NCBI GenBank assembly: GCA_028571685.1
Contig: CM053154.1
Location: 6,547,501 to 6,611,500, forward strand
Reading direction: 5' to 3'
DNA from: Heterohyrax brucei
Taxonomy: Eukaryota > Chordata > Mammalia > Hyracoidea > Procaviidae
DNA: 64,000 bases
The position numbers and the translations under genes were made by a program. This document shows, piece by piece, positions 46,397 to 57,429 of this stretch. Below the pieces are notes generated by a model that was given only the letters and a program-made list of their open reading frames with translations, was not told where the DNA came from and ran no database searches. Each line of letters starts with the position of its first letter. Position 1 is the first letter of the stretch.

Positions 46397-46843
46397 TGTC
46401 TTCGTCATCTAGTGCCGCTGTAACAGAGATGCCGTAAGTGGATGGCTGTAACAAAGATGAATTTATTTTCTCACAGAAAAGTAAGCGCAAGTCCAAATCC
46501 AGGGCATCAGCTGCAGTGGGAGGTGTTTTCTTGTTACCTCTGGAAGAAGGTCCTTGCTGTCAGTGGTCCCTTGAGCGGGGACACTTTGAGCCTTTAGGAT
46601 GTGCTGTGCTCACGGCACTGCTGTTTGGTGGTATGACGTCCCGTACCCTCCACTTGCTTCTCCTTCCCTTTATGTCCGAAAAGAGTCCTTGCCCCACCAA
46701 CCCGACTGCTGCCCAGCCTCCCTCATCCAGGTCCTAGAGGCAGAGTTTACAGTGTGAGGGGGCGTGACACCATACCAGGAACCATGGCCTAGCCAAATGA
46801 CTACATGCATTTTTGGAGGAGGGGACACAATTCAATCTTTGAT
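46397..46843 (-). repeat. MaLR-type LTR, antisense, second copy
   Basis: It has the same order of blocks as 1329-1822: 'gtcatctagtgccgctgtaa', 'gatgaatttattttctcaca', 'cagggcatcagctgcagtgg' and 'ggggacacaattcaatcttt'. On the minus strand the AATAAA signal is exact (46460 region). It is a solo LTR, since no internal retroviral sequence adjoins it. Confidence 0.65.
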
Positions 46844-46849
46844 ACCCAC

Positions 46850-47460
46850 GTGGGCCCATTCCCACAGCCCAGTGGAATCAGCATTTCGGGGGATTACTCC
46901 TGGGGGAGAGCCCCTGCCTAACTAGAAAGCAACAGCAGAAAAAACTCTTGTTAAAATTTATAGAGTCCTCAAAAAGTGAAAAACAAACAGAAGAGGATAA
47001 AAGGTGTGAACTTGAGAAGAGAGTCTCTCCCTCACCCCTGGTTCTGGGTCCTGCATTGCCCTCTCCTGAGGCCGCATTGTTTTCCAGATCCTTCCGGAGA
47101 CAGTTGGCATTTCCTAAGGAAGTGGGCCTAACTCACTGTCCTAAGTTTGGCTTTGTTCACTGAAGGATGCATCTCGGAGGTTGTTCCACAGCTACACACA
47201 GGCATCTATCTGCCTCAGTCTTGTCAACTGCCGCAAAGCGTGGCTGTCACTGACTTACGAGTAGCTACTCCCCTATCAATGAACGGTGGAGAATTTCCAG
47301 GCTTGTGACAGAACAATGCCGCAACAAGCAAGCTACCTAGGGCACACTTCTTCAGAGAGGTGGATGCAGTGACTCCGTAAATTACTTCCTGCCTCTCTGC
47401 TTGCTGTAGCACATTTCTCAGCATCAGTACCATTTCTCTCCCCAAATGTTTCGGTAATAA
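46850..47460. other. Intronic sequence, nothing recognised
   Basis: No repeat or frame could be supported. Confidence 0.3.
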
Positions 47461-47461
47461 C

Positions 47462-47616
47462 ATTACTTAGAATTTATTAAATGTTTACTCTACATGACAC
47501 TGTACTAAACACTGAAAGAACTGCTCCCGATAGTCTTGTGAAAAGAATATATTTTGACCTCAATTTTGTAGATGAAGTCAGCTTGTAAGTGGCAGAGCTG
47601 AGATTTGAACCCAAGT
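47462..47616 (-). repeat. MIR-like ancient SINE
   Basis: 'caattttgtagatgaagtca', 'cttgtaagtggcagagctga' and 'gatttgaacccaagtagtc' are the classical MIR phrases in reverse orientation. It is the target into which the next SINE inserted. Confidence 0.65.
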
Positions 47617-47628
47617 AGTCTCGTCTCA

Positions 47629-47788
47629 GGAAACCCTGGGGGCGCAGTGGTTAAGTGCTATCTGCTAACCAGACAGTCAGCAGTGCCGATCCACCAGGCA
47701 CTCCTTGGAAACTCTATGGGGCAGTTCTACTCTGCCTCTAGGGCCTCAGTGAGTCGGAATCAGCTTGATGGCAGGGGTAGTGTGGTGG
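47629..47788 (+). mobile_element. SINE with target-site duplication, 280 bp before an exon
   Basis: It runs from 'ggaaaccctgggggcgcagt' to 'gtcggaatcagcttgatggc'. It is flanked by agtctcgtctca (47617-47628) and agtctggtctca (47789-47800). Confidence 0.88.
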
Positions 47789-48072
47789 AGTCTGGTCTCA
47801 GAATCTGCGTTAGAGTGTAGCACCAGCAAGTGCCATCTCTTTAGAAGTCCAATAATGAGAGTAGAGTGGATCCATGGAGTCCCTAACTGAAATTCCTAGA
47901 GTGCTAGCAGGGTAAGTGACAACATGGTGACAGCTCGGGGACACTCTGTGATGTTGGCCACCAACCGCTTGGCTGACCTCCCCACTCAGCCCAACTCTCA
48001 AAGAGACTAAGTCAGGGTGTTAGGTTTGGGACTCGGCAGATGTTTTGAGCCCAATTCTCATTTTATTTTTAG

Positions 48073-48366
48073 TAGAAACAAAAGTATTTTCTGGAAGCAG
48101 CAAGAAGCAACAAGGAGAAGCACATAAGATGTTGTCTGCTCCCCCAGTGGACCGGAGGCCCGTTAAAGATTTCCTTCCAGATGGAGCTGGCTCCCCAGAG
48201 GGGGGCTGTCAGTCTAGTGGCCTCTCTGAGCCCCCAGAGAGCCAACGTGAAAGTGTCCCAGGACCTAGAGCCTCTCTGGCTTGGTTTCTCTGCCCCTTAG
48301 AAGATGCCTGTCCACCTCCACAGGACAACAAAGGTGCTCACAGGAAAAGAGAGGAGCTCCCCAAAG
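48073..48366 (+). CDS. C10orf90: C10orf90 (FATS), second coding exon
   Basis: The acceptor 'tttatttttag' precedes TAGAAACAAAAG. The first two bases complete a Val codon with the last G of the previous exon, giving GWSYAA-VETKVFSGSSK across the junction, which matches the human order. The exon encodes 97 full codons (residues about 370-466), including SSKKQQGE, SAPPVDRRP, a Ser/Pro/Glu-rich stretch and the tail KREELPKG. The donor AAAG/gtaagg leaves phase 1. Read alone the segment looks like a chance frame. Phase, splice sites and the FSGSSK and LCPLED motifs identify it. The upstream intron is about 43.5 kb, mostly repeats; the downstream intron is about 3 kb. The sequence is predicted disordered, and no catalytic residue can be named here. 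Confidence 0.9.
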
Positions 48367-49179
48367 GTAAGGAGTGAGGGAGGCAGGGCTGAAGGGGTGC
48401 CTTCTCATGATCTTCGTGTGAGAAATGGCCTGGTGCCTGTTCCTCTGGCCTGCTTCACACCAACTTGCCGTGTGAAGACTGCCCCTTCTCCAGCTCTGAG
48501 CACGGAGGAAGAAGCAGGCTCACTGAGGGGTCAGGGGTTGTGTGGCTGCTTCCCCGACACCAGGAAACCAGCTCCCTGTGGATCAGGGACCCCCAGCCCT
48601 GCAACCTGAGGCTGACAAAGAGACCGCCCCCAGTGGAGCTGAGACCCTAGATTCAGCCAAGCAAGGTCTGAGGTCCTAGTGTTGTGGCCCTGAAAACGGT
48701 GGATTCCCCCACGTGAACTGTAGTTCCTTCGGCTGGCTCACAGAGGTGACAGTGGAGAGGTCAGGGATCAGAGGGCTGTGGCGATGTGCTCACCTGACCC
48801 CACGATGCCCGCGAGGCGGGTCCGCTTCTCAGCACCTGGCTGCATAGGAGGGAGCCAGCGTCGTCTCTCTGGGGGGCAAGCTTCTGATGGAAGTGAAGGG
48901 TGCAGTGACCGGAACGCTCAAAGGGACTGAGGAATGAAGTATCAGAACTGTGGTCTGAGCCATGGAGATTAGTGGGGAAATGAGGATTTCCTGTCGTTCT
49001 CCAGGAGTCGGAGACTCCCTGGCGGTGGGTTTGGTGTTTTCAGTGTTTTCTCAAAGAGCAGAAGGCTGAAAGATACCAGAATGAGTGTCTTTTGAGTTGT
49101 AAATGATGTGGTAATTGAGGAAAAGGATTCTACTTGGAGGCATGTTATTCTCTAGTTCTTCATTCATTAGTCTTTTAAA

Positions 49180-49900
49180 TAAGCCTTATTAAGCACCTAC
49201 TGGATACCAGACTCTGTGCTGGTGTCCCTCCAAGCTATCACTGTCCAGTGTAAGGGACAGTAGGCTTCATAACCTGCACCTGCGCCTTGGGCTCTTGGGA
49301 AGCAGAGGATAGCCCCTGATAACTCTGAGAGGGTACCGGCCAGAGACCCTCTAGGAAGTGATTCAGAACAAGAACTTGAAGCTTGATTTGAAGTTCCAAA
49401 ACCCGAGCAGGGGGAGAAGAGCATTGCAGGCCACGGGAAAGGCGGGCACCGAGGCTGGGGCTGATGGACACAGCATGGCCGATTTGGGGAGCAGGAAGCC
49501 TGGGAGGGGCAGACACGGGGGGTGCTGCAGGAGGGTCTTTGAGAATGCCTGGGTCAGGTCAGGACGGTCCTTAGAGCCCATTGTGCAGTCTGCGTATGTA
49601 GGTGGGGCTGTAGGAGGAGGGTGACTTAGATTTGGAGGCATCTCCATAACATGTTGGAGGGTAGATGTCGGGGGGGGGGTAGTGGGGAGGAGGTAAGACT
49701 CAGCAAGGCGGGACCACCTGAGTGGGGACAGTCAGGACGCAGGCAGGGCCTCCGTAGCAATTTTCAAGACATAACTGACAGACCTTAGGAGCAGCGATGA
49801 GGAGGCATGCCGGGACTGGCTGTCGGGTGGTAGGGTCTCTCGACAGGGTGGGTGCTAGAGAAGGGTGGAAACCAGCCACCTTCCCTGCACAGGGGTGAGC
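49180..49900 (+). repeat. Ancient modular repeat, copy 4, diverged
   Basis: 'aagcacctactggataccag', 'gagcattgcaggccacggga' and 'gcaggaagcctgggaggggc' echo the order in 44180-45440. Very diverged. Confidence 0.35.
49670..49690 (+). repeat. G-run, possible G-quadruplex
   Basis: Ten consecutive G, then GTAGTGGGGAGGAGG. It could fold as a quadruplex on the coding strand of the intron. Inference only. Confidence 0.4.
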
Positions 49901-50295
49901 CCGAGAAGACGTTCCCAAGAGATACAGAAACAGAGCGCTGAAGGCGTCATTAACTCTGGCTGGAGGGGGTGGGTAGTGGGAGATGATGTCTCGTTAGACC
50001 TGGGCAGTCCAGAAAGGGAAGAATTCTTCCAGAAGAATCCAGGAAGAGATTTTTTCCAGTAGAAGGAACAGAAACAAATGATGAGAAGATGAAAGAATGA
50101 TCTGAGAGCCCACGAGTGTGTGGTGTTGACGGGGTATCGGGTGACAGCAGTGTGGAAATACCCACCTGGAACCAGACGGGACAGCCTGGTCTGCTTGGAC
50201 TTGTGGGTAGTAGGGAGCGCTAGATGGAGGCTGTGAAAGAGAGGACCGTGGTCCATGCCTGAGAGGAGCCAGGAGGCTCAGACTGGGCCCATGAC

Positions 50296-50341
50296 CTCCG
50301 TGGCTGCCTCTTCGTGGCTGCCTCTCTGTGGCTGCCTCTCC
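50296..50341 (+). repeat. Three tandem units of about 16 bp (cgtggctgcctctt-like)
   Basis: 'tggctgcctc' occurs at 50300, 50315 and 50330 in register. This is a minor tandem duplication. Confidence 0.75.
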
Positions 50342-51326
50342 ATTGCTGATAGACTGGCCCCTGCAGGTAGACCCTGGGCCGTTTGGACACCTTCCCCATC
50401 ACCTCCCCGCCCCAGTAACTGACACTGCTGCAGGATGTGTCCTGTGTCCCCTGCAGTTCCCCAAGGAGGCAGGGGCTGCTGTCCCTGGGGAGAGAGAGAG
50501 GCCTCCTGGAGGCCTGGGACCCAGCCTGGAGGTGGGAGGTCACCAAGTGGAGGACTCCGAGGGCCCTCCTGGAGGACTTATGTGCAAGGGTCTTAGAACT
50601 CGAGCTGGGGAAGGTACAGTGGGGAGAGTAGATGCCTCGTCCAGAGCGTGGCCAGGGCTCAGGGCAAAAGGCTGTCACGTTGGGATTCTCTCTGGGGCAA
50701 GTAAGTGATAAGTGAGTGCCCACTCTTCAGCTCCCCCAATTCTTAGAGAGAGACCTGAGGCCCCCAGGCTGCCCTGCCTAGGGTGATACTGAACCCCCTC
50801 ATCCTCTGACCTTTTCCACAGTGAACATCAAAAGTGGACCCAGGAAGAGGCCAACACGCATCAAGAGAGTAGTTCGAGTTACTAAGAGAAAGCCACGGGG
50901 TAGAACCCACCAAACAAAGGGGAGGGATGAATGCTGGGTGCAATTCCTCCATCCTGTCTCATTAGCCAGCCAATGGAAGACGGAGTCAGACACCATCAGC
51001 ATAGTACAGGGCACGCTTAGCTGGACGTGGAGTAGAGAGGTTTCTTTCCCTTGAACACACAGGCGTTTTAGACACCCGAGACTGGGGGGCACCTAACTGG
51101 CATCATTAGTCAGGCATGCAGCCCTGCTGAGTGGGAACGCTCCTCCCCAAGACCAGGGCAGCTGGGAGAACCTGTGGTTAGCAGGATCTCATCAGCTGAA
51201 CGAGGTACACAAATAACCCACTGGCATTTCCATCCTCACAACTGTCTTCTGTGTCTAGTGGCACTTGAGAGCCAGGCAGAAGTCTCTAGGTGCCCCCTGA
51301 ATGTAATTCTCAATCTGCTCCCATAG

Positions 51327-51511
51327 GGGACTACACGTGCTGTGACTTGATTGTCAAAATAAAGGAATGCAGGAAGAGTGAGGATGCAGCCACCCTCCAG
51401 CCATCACCAGTGTCCCCAGAGACTGCTCCCTCCGAGGATCCAGATACCCCGGGCCTGTCAGAAGACTGCCCCGAGCCTCCGCAGACACCTGCCAGCAGCT
51501 TGACCTTGCAG
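51327..51511 (+). CDS. C10orf90: C10orf90 (FATS), third coding exon
   Basis: Acceptor 'ctcccatag' precedes GGGACTACACG. The incoming G plus GG makes Gly, so the protein reads LPKG-DYTCCDLIVKIKEC. The TCCDL-VKIKEC block is one of the best conserved parts of C10orf90. It is followed by an acidic, proline-rich linker (SEDCPEPPQTPAS) ending in SLTLQ. The exon adds 61 whole codons (residues about 468-528) and ends in phase 0 at the strong donor CAG/gtaagt. Two cysteine pairs stand close together (TCC and KEC), but there is no full zinc-binding pattern. Downstream intron is about 2.3 kb. Confidence is high because both junctions keep the frame and the flanking residues match the neighbouring exons. 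Confidence 0.93.
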
Positions 51512-51624
51512 GTAAGTTCTTCTGCCATCTCAGCTTGACATCGGCTGGTGAGGTGTCCCCAGGGGTCAGTGGATCTACAACCTGGCACGTGGTCCTGCAG
51601 TGGGAGATAGCACCCTCAGCAGTG

Positions 51625-51730
51625 TGGTATGGTTCTGGGTGGCTTCCCTAACTCTTCTGGACCTCTGTTTTACCATGGGAATGAGGGGATAGTGACACTA
51701 CTTCCCCTTGTTCATGTAAGAATCAGTCAC
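51625..51730 (+). repeat. MIR-like ancient SINE
   Basis: 'gacctctgttttaccatggg' and 'aatgaggggatagtgacact' match the MIR core 'cctcagtttcctcatctgt' region in diverged form. Confidence 0.45.
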
Positions 51731-51799
51731 ATCACCAGTGACAATGATGGTGACAGTTACATTCACAGCTGCGAGGACATGCTGGTCCCTACAGAGGTG

Positions 51800-51940
51800 C
51801 CCGCTCCTCTGCTCCTCACAACATTCCCAGGGGGCGGGAGGACTCTGAACCCCACCTTGCAGAGGAGGACCCTGGGCCTTTGAGAGCTAAAGACAGGTGT
51901 CCAGAGTCACCTCGCCGTAGCATCAAGGCGGTGGGAGTTT
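51800..51940 (-). repeat. MIR-like ancient SINE
   Basis: 'cacaacattcccagggggcg', 'ccttgcagaggaggaccctg' and 'gtccagagtcacctcgccgt' follow MIR in reverse. Confidence 0.45.
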
Positions 51941-52737
51941 GTGTTGGGCATCTTCTCCTGATTGCAGGATTGATGTGTATGCATCTCTTATAGCTCAAAA
52001 AATACAGTGTTAGAAAAATGAGGAGGACAGGCCACCTCAGAGCAAGCCCTGCTGACAGTGGTAACAGAGCACCTTCTGGAAAGGCCCATGTCACTTATAA
52101 AACTCTTGGCAAATGCTGAGATGACATGCCCAGGCCCAGCCATGCACAGCTGTGGTGTTCCAAAGCAGTCTGGGCCTCTGGGCTCCTTGGGTGGGCAGAC
52201 GAGGCCACAGCCAGGCCATCGCCTAGGGCTGTCTCTAGCTCCAGAACTGTTTCTGGAAGCTTCAGCACAACCCAGTAATTTGCACCTGCCCCTGGTGGCT
52301 AGCATCGTCGGCTAGAGGCTGAGAGGTCTGCTCTCCAGGACATGGGAGAGGGGCATGTGTGACACAGACAGCCACCCCTCATCCTGGGCACACTGAGCCC
52401 TCAGACACCAGGGAGGGACAGAGGAGCACTTGTTACAATAGCACATCATACCAGTGAGCTGGGGCTGTGCCCCTCTGCTACACAGAGCCTGGGCAGAGTG
52501 GGGGGCCCGAGGGAACAAGGACATGACTGAGCCTTCCACGGCTCACAGACCAGCCCAGAGGGCAGTGGCGTGAGTAACTCATGCACAAGGCATGGTGGGC
52601 CCACAAAGCACCCCAGGGGCACAGGGAGACCCATCAGCTTCCCAGGACTTGAGACTGGAGCCCAGGCCAGGGGACAGGGTGGTCACAGGCAGCCGAGGAA
52701 TGGCAGGTCACAACAATGGAAGGGACTATTCCACGCT

Positions 52738-52900
52738 CAGGTGCCAGTCCTGGTTGGCGGTCTTGGACAAATTGCCAAGCTATGAGGAGCCTCCATTTTC
52801 ACATTTGTAAAATGGGGCTGAAGGTACCTCCCTTCCACAGTTGCTGTGAGGATTGCATAAGACAGTGGATAAGCCTACCGCCCAGCCTCTTGCTGGGACA
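52738..52900 (+). repeat. MIR ancient SINE
   Basis: 'tcacatttgtaaaatggggc' and 'gttgctgtgaggattgcata' are textbook MIR phrases in the right order. This is the clearest MIR in the window. Confidence 0.75.
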
Positions 52901-53433
52901 GAGCAGAGCCACAGACAGGGCAGGTTCTTCTTTCGCACTTGACCCTGCTTCAGGTTGGGTACACGGGGACAGGAGGTGGAGGTGGGAACGGGCAAAGTTG
53001 GCATAGTCTCCAGCACTTGTGGAGGCCTTTAACTCTCTGACCCCAGCAGGAGGTCTTCCCGGGAGGTGGCCTGCCCTCTTCTGAAGGACCCATCTTCCCT
53101 CCGGGAGGGGGACCTGCCACTGTGCCTTGCCAGGGTGCTAACCCCTAGCAGAGATGAGGCGTCCACGAAGTTGTCCCTCCTTCCCACCTGGGTCTCTTTC
53201 GAGTATGGAATTTGAGGCCCAGAGGTGGTCTGCTGGACATCAGCTTGTTGATGGGATGAAGAGTGGGTGGGAGGTGGCCTCTGTGCTCACGGCCTTGCTT
53301 CTGGCTCCAGTCAGGTGCAGCAGTGGGGACCTCTGTGCCACCAGGACCAACCACTGGCCCCTGGGAGCCAGTGTGTCCCCTACAGCCATGGTGCAAGGCT
53401 GGGTCAGAAAACCATCACCTGCTTTGGCATGTA

Positions 53434-53631
53434 AGGGGCCTGGTTGCCCAGTGGTGAAGTACTTGGCTGCTAACTGAAGGTCGGTGGGTCACATCCACCA
53501 TGCCCTCTGCAGGCAAAGGATGTGACAGTCTGCCTCTCTGAGGATTACAGCTGTGGAAGCCCTGTGGGGCAGTTCTTCTCTGTCCTAGAGGGTCATTATG
53601 AGTTGGAATCAACTCAGTGGCACAGTTTTTC
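53434..53631 (+). mobile_element. SINE, long variant, 165 bp before an exon
   Basis: It starts 'ggggcctggttgcccagtgg', carries the internal 'aaaggatgtgacagtctgcc', and ends 'agttggaatcaactcagtgg'. It stops well short of the acceptor at 53796. Confidence 0.82.
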
Positions 53632-53796
53632 TGTTTCTGGCAGTGTGTGGTTATCTAGAACTTTCTCTGGTCTTCTCTGTAGGGTTGCTGTGAGTTGGCA
53701 TTAGTACTGCACTTTTATTTGGCTTCTTGGCCAAACCAGATGGCTCTCTTGCCTTGGCATGTCCCCTCTCTTAAAGTATTTCCTTTGCCCCCTCAG

Positions 53797-53977
53797 GAAG
53801 CCCTGGAGGTCCACAAACCGCAGTTCATCTCTCGCTCGCAGGAGCGACTGAGAAGACTGGAGCTCATGGTCCAACAGAGGAAAGCCCAGCGGGGCGAGAA
53901 CCCGGGCCAGAAGCAGAGCCCCCGCCCCGTTGTCCGCGCCAGCAAGAAGCAGTTCACCATCCCCCATCCTCTCAGTG
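53797..53977 (+). CDS. C10orf90: C10orf90 (FATS), fourth coding exon, first half of the ALMS motif
   Basis: Acceptor 'tttgccccctcag' precedes GAAGCCCTG in phase 0, so the sequence runs SLTLQ-EALEVHKPQFISRS. The motif 'P-x-FISRS-x-x-R' is the signature of the ALMS motif shared by ALMS1, C10orf90 and CEP295, which is linked to centrosome localisation. The exon encodes 60 codons (residues about 529-588). These include the basic helix with ERLRRLELMVQQRKAQ and the block KKQFTIPHPLS. The donor is CAGTG/gtaagc, phase 1, so the next exon must begin by completing an Asp or similar codon. The second half of the motif (the human RSKRIY...LPEV region) was looked for by eye on the + strand to 64000 and not seen, so the terminal exon or exons probably lie outside. 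The open frame extends upstream to 53695, but that part is intron. Confidence 0.94.
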
Positions 53978-56900
53978 GTAAGCCGCAGGGCTCCAGGGCG
54001 GGCAGGTGGGTCAGGGACCCTCAGAGCTTGCCTCCACCTGGGGCGACTGTCCACTGTGTCCCTGACAGACACAGGGCTCCTGCAAGCTCTGAGTGGCCCA
54101 GCCGTGACGCCTGCTCTGAGAGCTGACCCAGTCTGAGAGACAGCGTATGGGCACTGAATTCCGTAGGAACAACTCAGGACATGAGTTTACTGTTACATCT
54201 GGGAAGGAAGCCACACAACTGCAACGGCCAGGGTAGCAAGTTCAAATTTTTGGCTCCTGGTGGATATTTGTAAGAGATGCCTGTGCCCTCCAAAGATTGC
54301 AAAACAGATCTCAAGGCGAGAGGTTAGCTCCCACTCTTCTCCGTCTCTGTTATCATCTTGTCGCCTAGAAACCCCTCTCTGGCTGTGTGCTTAAAGTGGA
54401 CAGCCAGCTGAGCTTGTGAGCAGGGAGCTGCTCGGTCACCCATTGGGGAAGTAGTTATCTAGAACCTTCTCTGGTTAGGTACCATGCTAGGAGCTGCAGA
54501 TACCATGGTGAGCAAGACTGGCCTCGGGCCTGTCTTCCTAGAGCTCGTAAACGGGCTATTAAACCAGCAAGAATAACCAGAAGAGGTGAAGACAAGATGG
54601 GGGGCTGATGGCGTGTCCTGTGGGCTGCCAAGCCAAACTGTAAAATCTGGAGGCCTGGACAAACCTCAGGGTTATTTCTTTGGAGAGAGGAGCTTGCTTT
54701 CCCTTCTCAGGAAAATGTCTAGCCTCTAGGAGGTGAAACCGGGGCCATAACTCTGAATCAGAGCCCCTCAGGGAAATCACAGAGCTCAGAGAAGTGCAGC
54801 TCTGCAAACATCATACAGGTCTCACAGGGGCCCTGGGGACAGAGGAGAAGCGGTTATGAAGGACTTCCTCATGACCTCAGCAGTCCACGGGCAGCTGCAC
54901 CTCCCTTCTTAGCGCTGACACCACTGCCTGGAGAGCTGTCTGGATACCCCTGGCAGGACGTGTCCTTCTCAGGGCCAAAACATTAGCAAACCCCCTGCCA
55001 CTCCTTCCCTGGCAATGCTCATCTAAGGGAAGAGAGTACACCACATGTACCCAGAGCTGCCCCCTGGAAAGCTGTCTCTAAGCAGCATTTCAAATTGTTG
55101 GCAAATACAGTCTGGAAGTGGGCGGGTGCTCCGGGGGACTCTCCGGTCTTTGGTCCAGCAAGGAACATTCTGGGTTCAAGTTCAGACTTACTAAGTTTCT
55201 GTGAGAAGAAATGGCAGCCACCATTGGGGGTCCCCCTGGGATCATCATGCCCTGTTCTTGCTTGTAGGGAGGTTTGGGTGATGGTGCCCTTGGTGGGTGG
55301 GCCTCCCTGTGTCAGCCTGCTCAGAGATTTGGGTTGTCAGTGGTACCCGACTCAGCTCCCACCCATGGCAGTCTCAGGTGGGGACACAATGCTGTGTTGC
55401 CCAGTCCTGCACCCTGTTCATGGTCACTGGCGTGCAAAGTCCATCCTTGACGCACCTTGCATCCAGGAGTGCTTTCTAAGCCTTGGACCCCATCTTCCAG
55501 TTCTGAGGCATTGGTTTGCACTGGCCAATTTCAAAAGTAGATCTCCAGGCCTTGCTTCCTTGTCTTGGTCTGGAAACTCTGCTGAACCTTGTCCATCCTG
55601 AGTGACCCTGCTGGTATTTGAAATACTGGTAGTATAACTTCCAGCCTCAGAGTGACACGTAAGCCACCACAGTGTAACAGACTGATAGACAGGCTTAATA
55701 AAAATGGCTAGATCTTCAGTCTGTTGTCAACCAACATAAGACATTTCTGCTTTAAAAGCACACACAGTCGCATGCGCAGAGCACACGGAACCTGAGTCTA
55801 TCGGGTCCGTGCTCCTTACCGGTGACCCCGAGCCGTCGGGGACCTACTCGTGTGGAGCTGCTTTCCGTGGCAGCATGGGCTCCTGCCCTCCTGGGCTGGC
55901 TGTCTCCCGCTGTGCCACACGGCCAGCAGCACAGGTCTGGAGTACGTCACTTAACGTTTTAGGGGTGATGTTGCCTTGGCCACCCAGCTGCAGTGTTATG
56001 CCCCAAACAAATGTCTTCACAAGTTCACATACCTGTAACTGAAAATGCAAAACTTTTGTATAATAACTGAGGATTGAGTTCAGTTGGGGCTTAAATATCT
56101 GAGGAACCTTTTCTCTCCCCAAGTTCCAAAGCCGTGTGGTGACCAGGACGTTCTCAGAGTGACTGGCTGGCATGGGTTTTGCAGCCACTCAGACTTTCCT
56201 TGCAGTGTTTGTGTGCTTTGCTTCGTGTTTGCTTGTTGGAAGTGAAATCTGACAGCTTCTGAGACCAGCCTGGTGTGAGCCTGGGTCGGGAGGTGAGAGT
56301 CGGAGGGGCGTGCGAGGCGTCATTAGAGAGGCCCACGGCGTGCGTCTTCTCTTCAGCCTGTCTGCTGGCAAGGAGATAAAGGCAGAGTGCAGATGCTCTC
56401 CTTGCAGTGAGCGCTTAGTTAGCGGATTGTATGTGTGGTTAAGCTCGGTACAGTATCACAGCGTCTGGTGAGAGGACGACCCAGGCTTGCTTTCTGTCCT
56501 GTGGTGACTGCCTCCAAACAGGAACCCCCTCCTGGCCATCTGGGCTCAGCCGCCAACGTGAGTGGGGCCACTGGGAGTGCTGGCAAGGGACGAATGCCTA
56601 CTCTGGGCTATTGGGAAAAGCCATCCCCTGAAGGTGTGGGGACCTTTACAGGAGGATCAGGCACCAGGCCGGCTTCATGTAGGCTGGGGCTCTGAGTGGC
56701 CTCTGAGGTGCAGAGGTGGGGTGATGTGTGCATCACTGGGGTTCGTGCTCCCTGTCTGGAGGAAGGGGGCAGTTTCACGAACACTGGGAAACTACAAAGA
56801 GACTGGGAAGTAGCATCCTGGACCCTGACTGCAGATCCAGCCCAGCCTGGCTCACCCCTAGCTTGAGCTGGCAAGGCCAGTAATGTGTCCCTTTCATGCT

Positions 56901-57270
56901 CCAAGCCAACTGGCCCCCACACTTGGCTGTAGCGGTGACACAGGGCACTTCTCTCTCATTTCTCTGTGCCAGACACCTCTGGCTTCTAGACCTCGTCACC
57001 TAGTGGGGAAACAAGCGAGGATGCTCTGAGCGGGGTTGCCTTGGTTAGCACGGTCACCCGTGGGTGGGTGGGGCTGCAGGCTTGTGTGGCCGACCTAGTG
57101 CTGCTGCTGCAGGTCAGTACAGAGGTGCTCCAGGCGGCTCTGGCCGTCTGCAGAGTCGTCTGCTAGGACAGCGGTAGGGTTGCCCTGTTCCCACTTCAGC
57201 TCCAAGCTCCCCCTCTCTGTCCCCCATAGTCTGGGGGCCCAGCCTCAGAGCTCCTTGGCTTTTATCCTCC
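53978..57270. other. C10orf90: Start of the next C10orf90 intron, mostly unassigned
   Basis: It begins gtaagc. A fragment resembling the ancient modular repeat lies at 54470-54590 ('ccatgctaggagctgcagat'). Open frames such as 55095-55601 have no recognised domain. The missing ALMS half was looked for here and not seen. Confidence 0.4.
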
Positions 57271-57271
57271 A

Positions 57272-57427
57272 GGAAACCTTGATGGTATATTGGTTAAGCA
57301 CTACAGCTTCTAACCAAAATGTTAGCAGTTCAAATCCATCAGGTGCTCTTTGGACATTCTATGGGGCAGTTCTACTCTGTCCTATAGGGCCATTATGAGT
57401 CAAAATTGACTCAACTGCAATGGACTT
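57272..57427 (+). mobile_element. SINE, short form
   Basis: It runs from 'ggaaaccttgatggtatatt' through 'agcagttcaaatccatcagg' to 'caaaattgactcaactgcaa'. Confidence 0.9.
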
Positions 57428-57429
57428 GG

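Larger units (their letters stand above)
4546..48072 (+). other. C10orf90: 43.5 kb intron of C10orf90
   Basis: It is bounded by gtgagt at the 5' end and tttatttttag at the 3' end, phase 1 on both sides. It is built largely of transposable-element relics listed separately. No second gene, tRNA gene or rRNA was recognised inside it. Human C10orf90 also has large introns and lies at the FRA10F fragile site. The AT-rich runs and inverted repeats here are in keeping with that, but fragility cannot be read from the sequence. Confidence 0.85.
48367..51326 (+). other. C10orf90: Intron between coding exons 2 and 3 of C10orf90
   Basis: 2.96 kb, gtaagg...cccatag, phase 1. It contains an ancient modular repeat (49180-49900), a 16-bp triplicate and unassigned GC-rich sequence. 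Confidence 0.85.
51512..53796 (+). other. C10orf90: Intron between coding exons 3 and 4 of C10orf90
   Basis: 2.29 kb, gtaagt...cctcag, phase 0. It holds MIR relics and one long-variant SINE. Confidence 0.88.

Noticed and set aside
50821..51054. Possible extra exon after 'ttttccacag' encoding a basic peptide (NIKSGPRKRPTRIKR...)
   Set aside because: Exons 48073-48366 and 51327-51511 join directly in phase and give the conserved LPKG-DYTCC junction, so an exon between them would not fit the known protein. No homologue of the peptide is recalled.
53650..54475. 22-bp near-identical words 'gttatctagaac(t/c)ttctctggt' at 53650 and 54454
   Set aside because: Too short and without flanking similarity. 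Could be chance or scraps of an unknown repeat.
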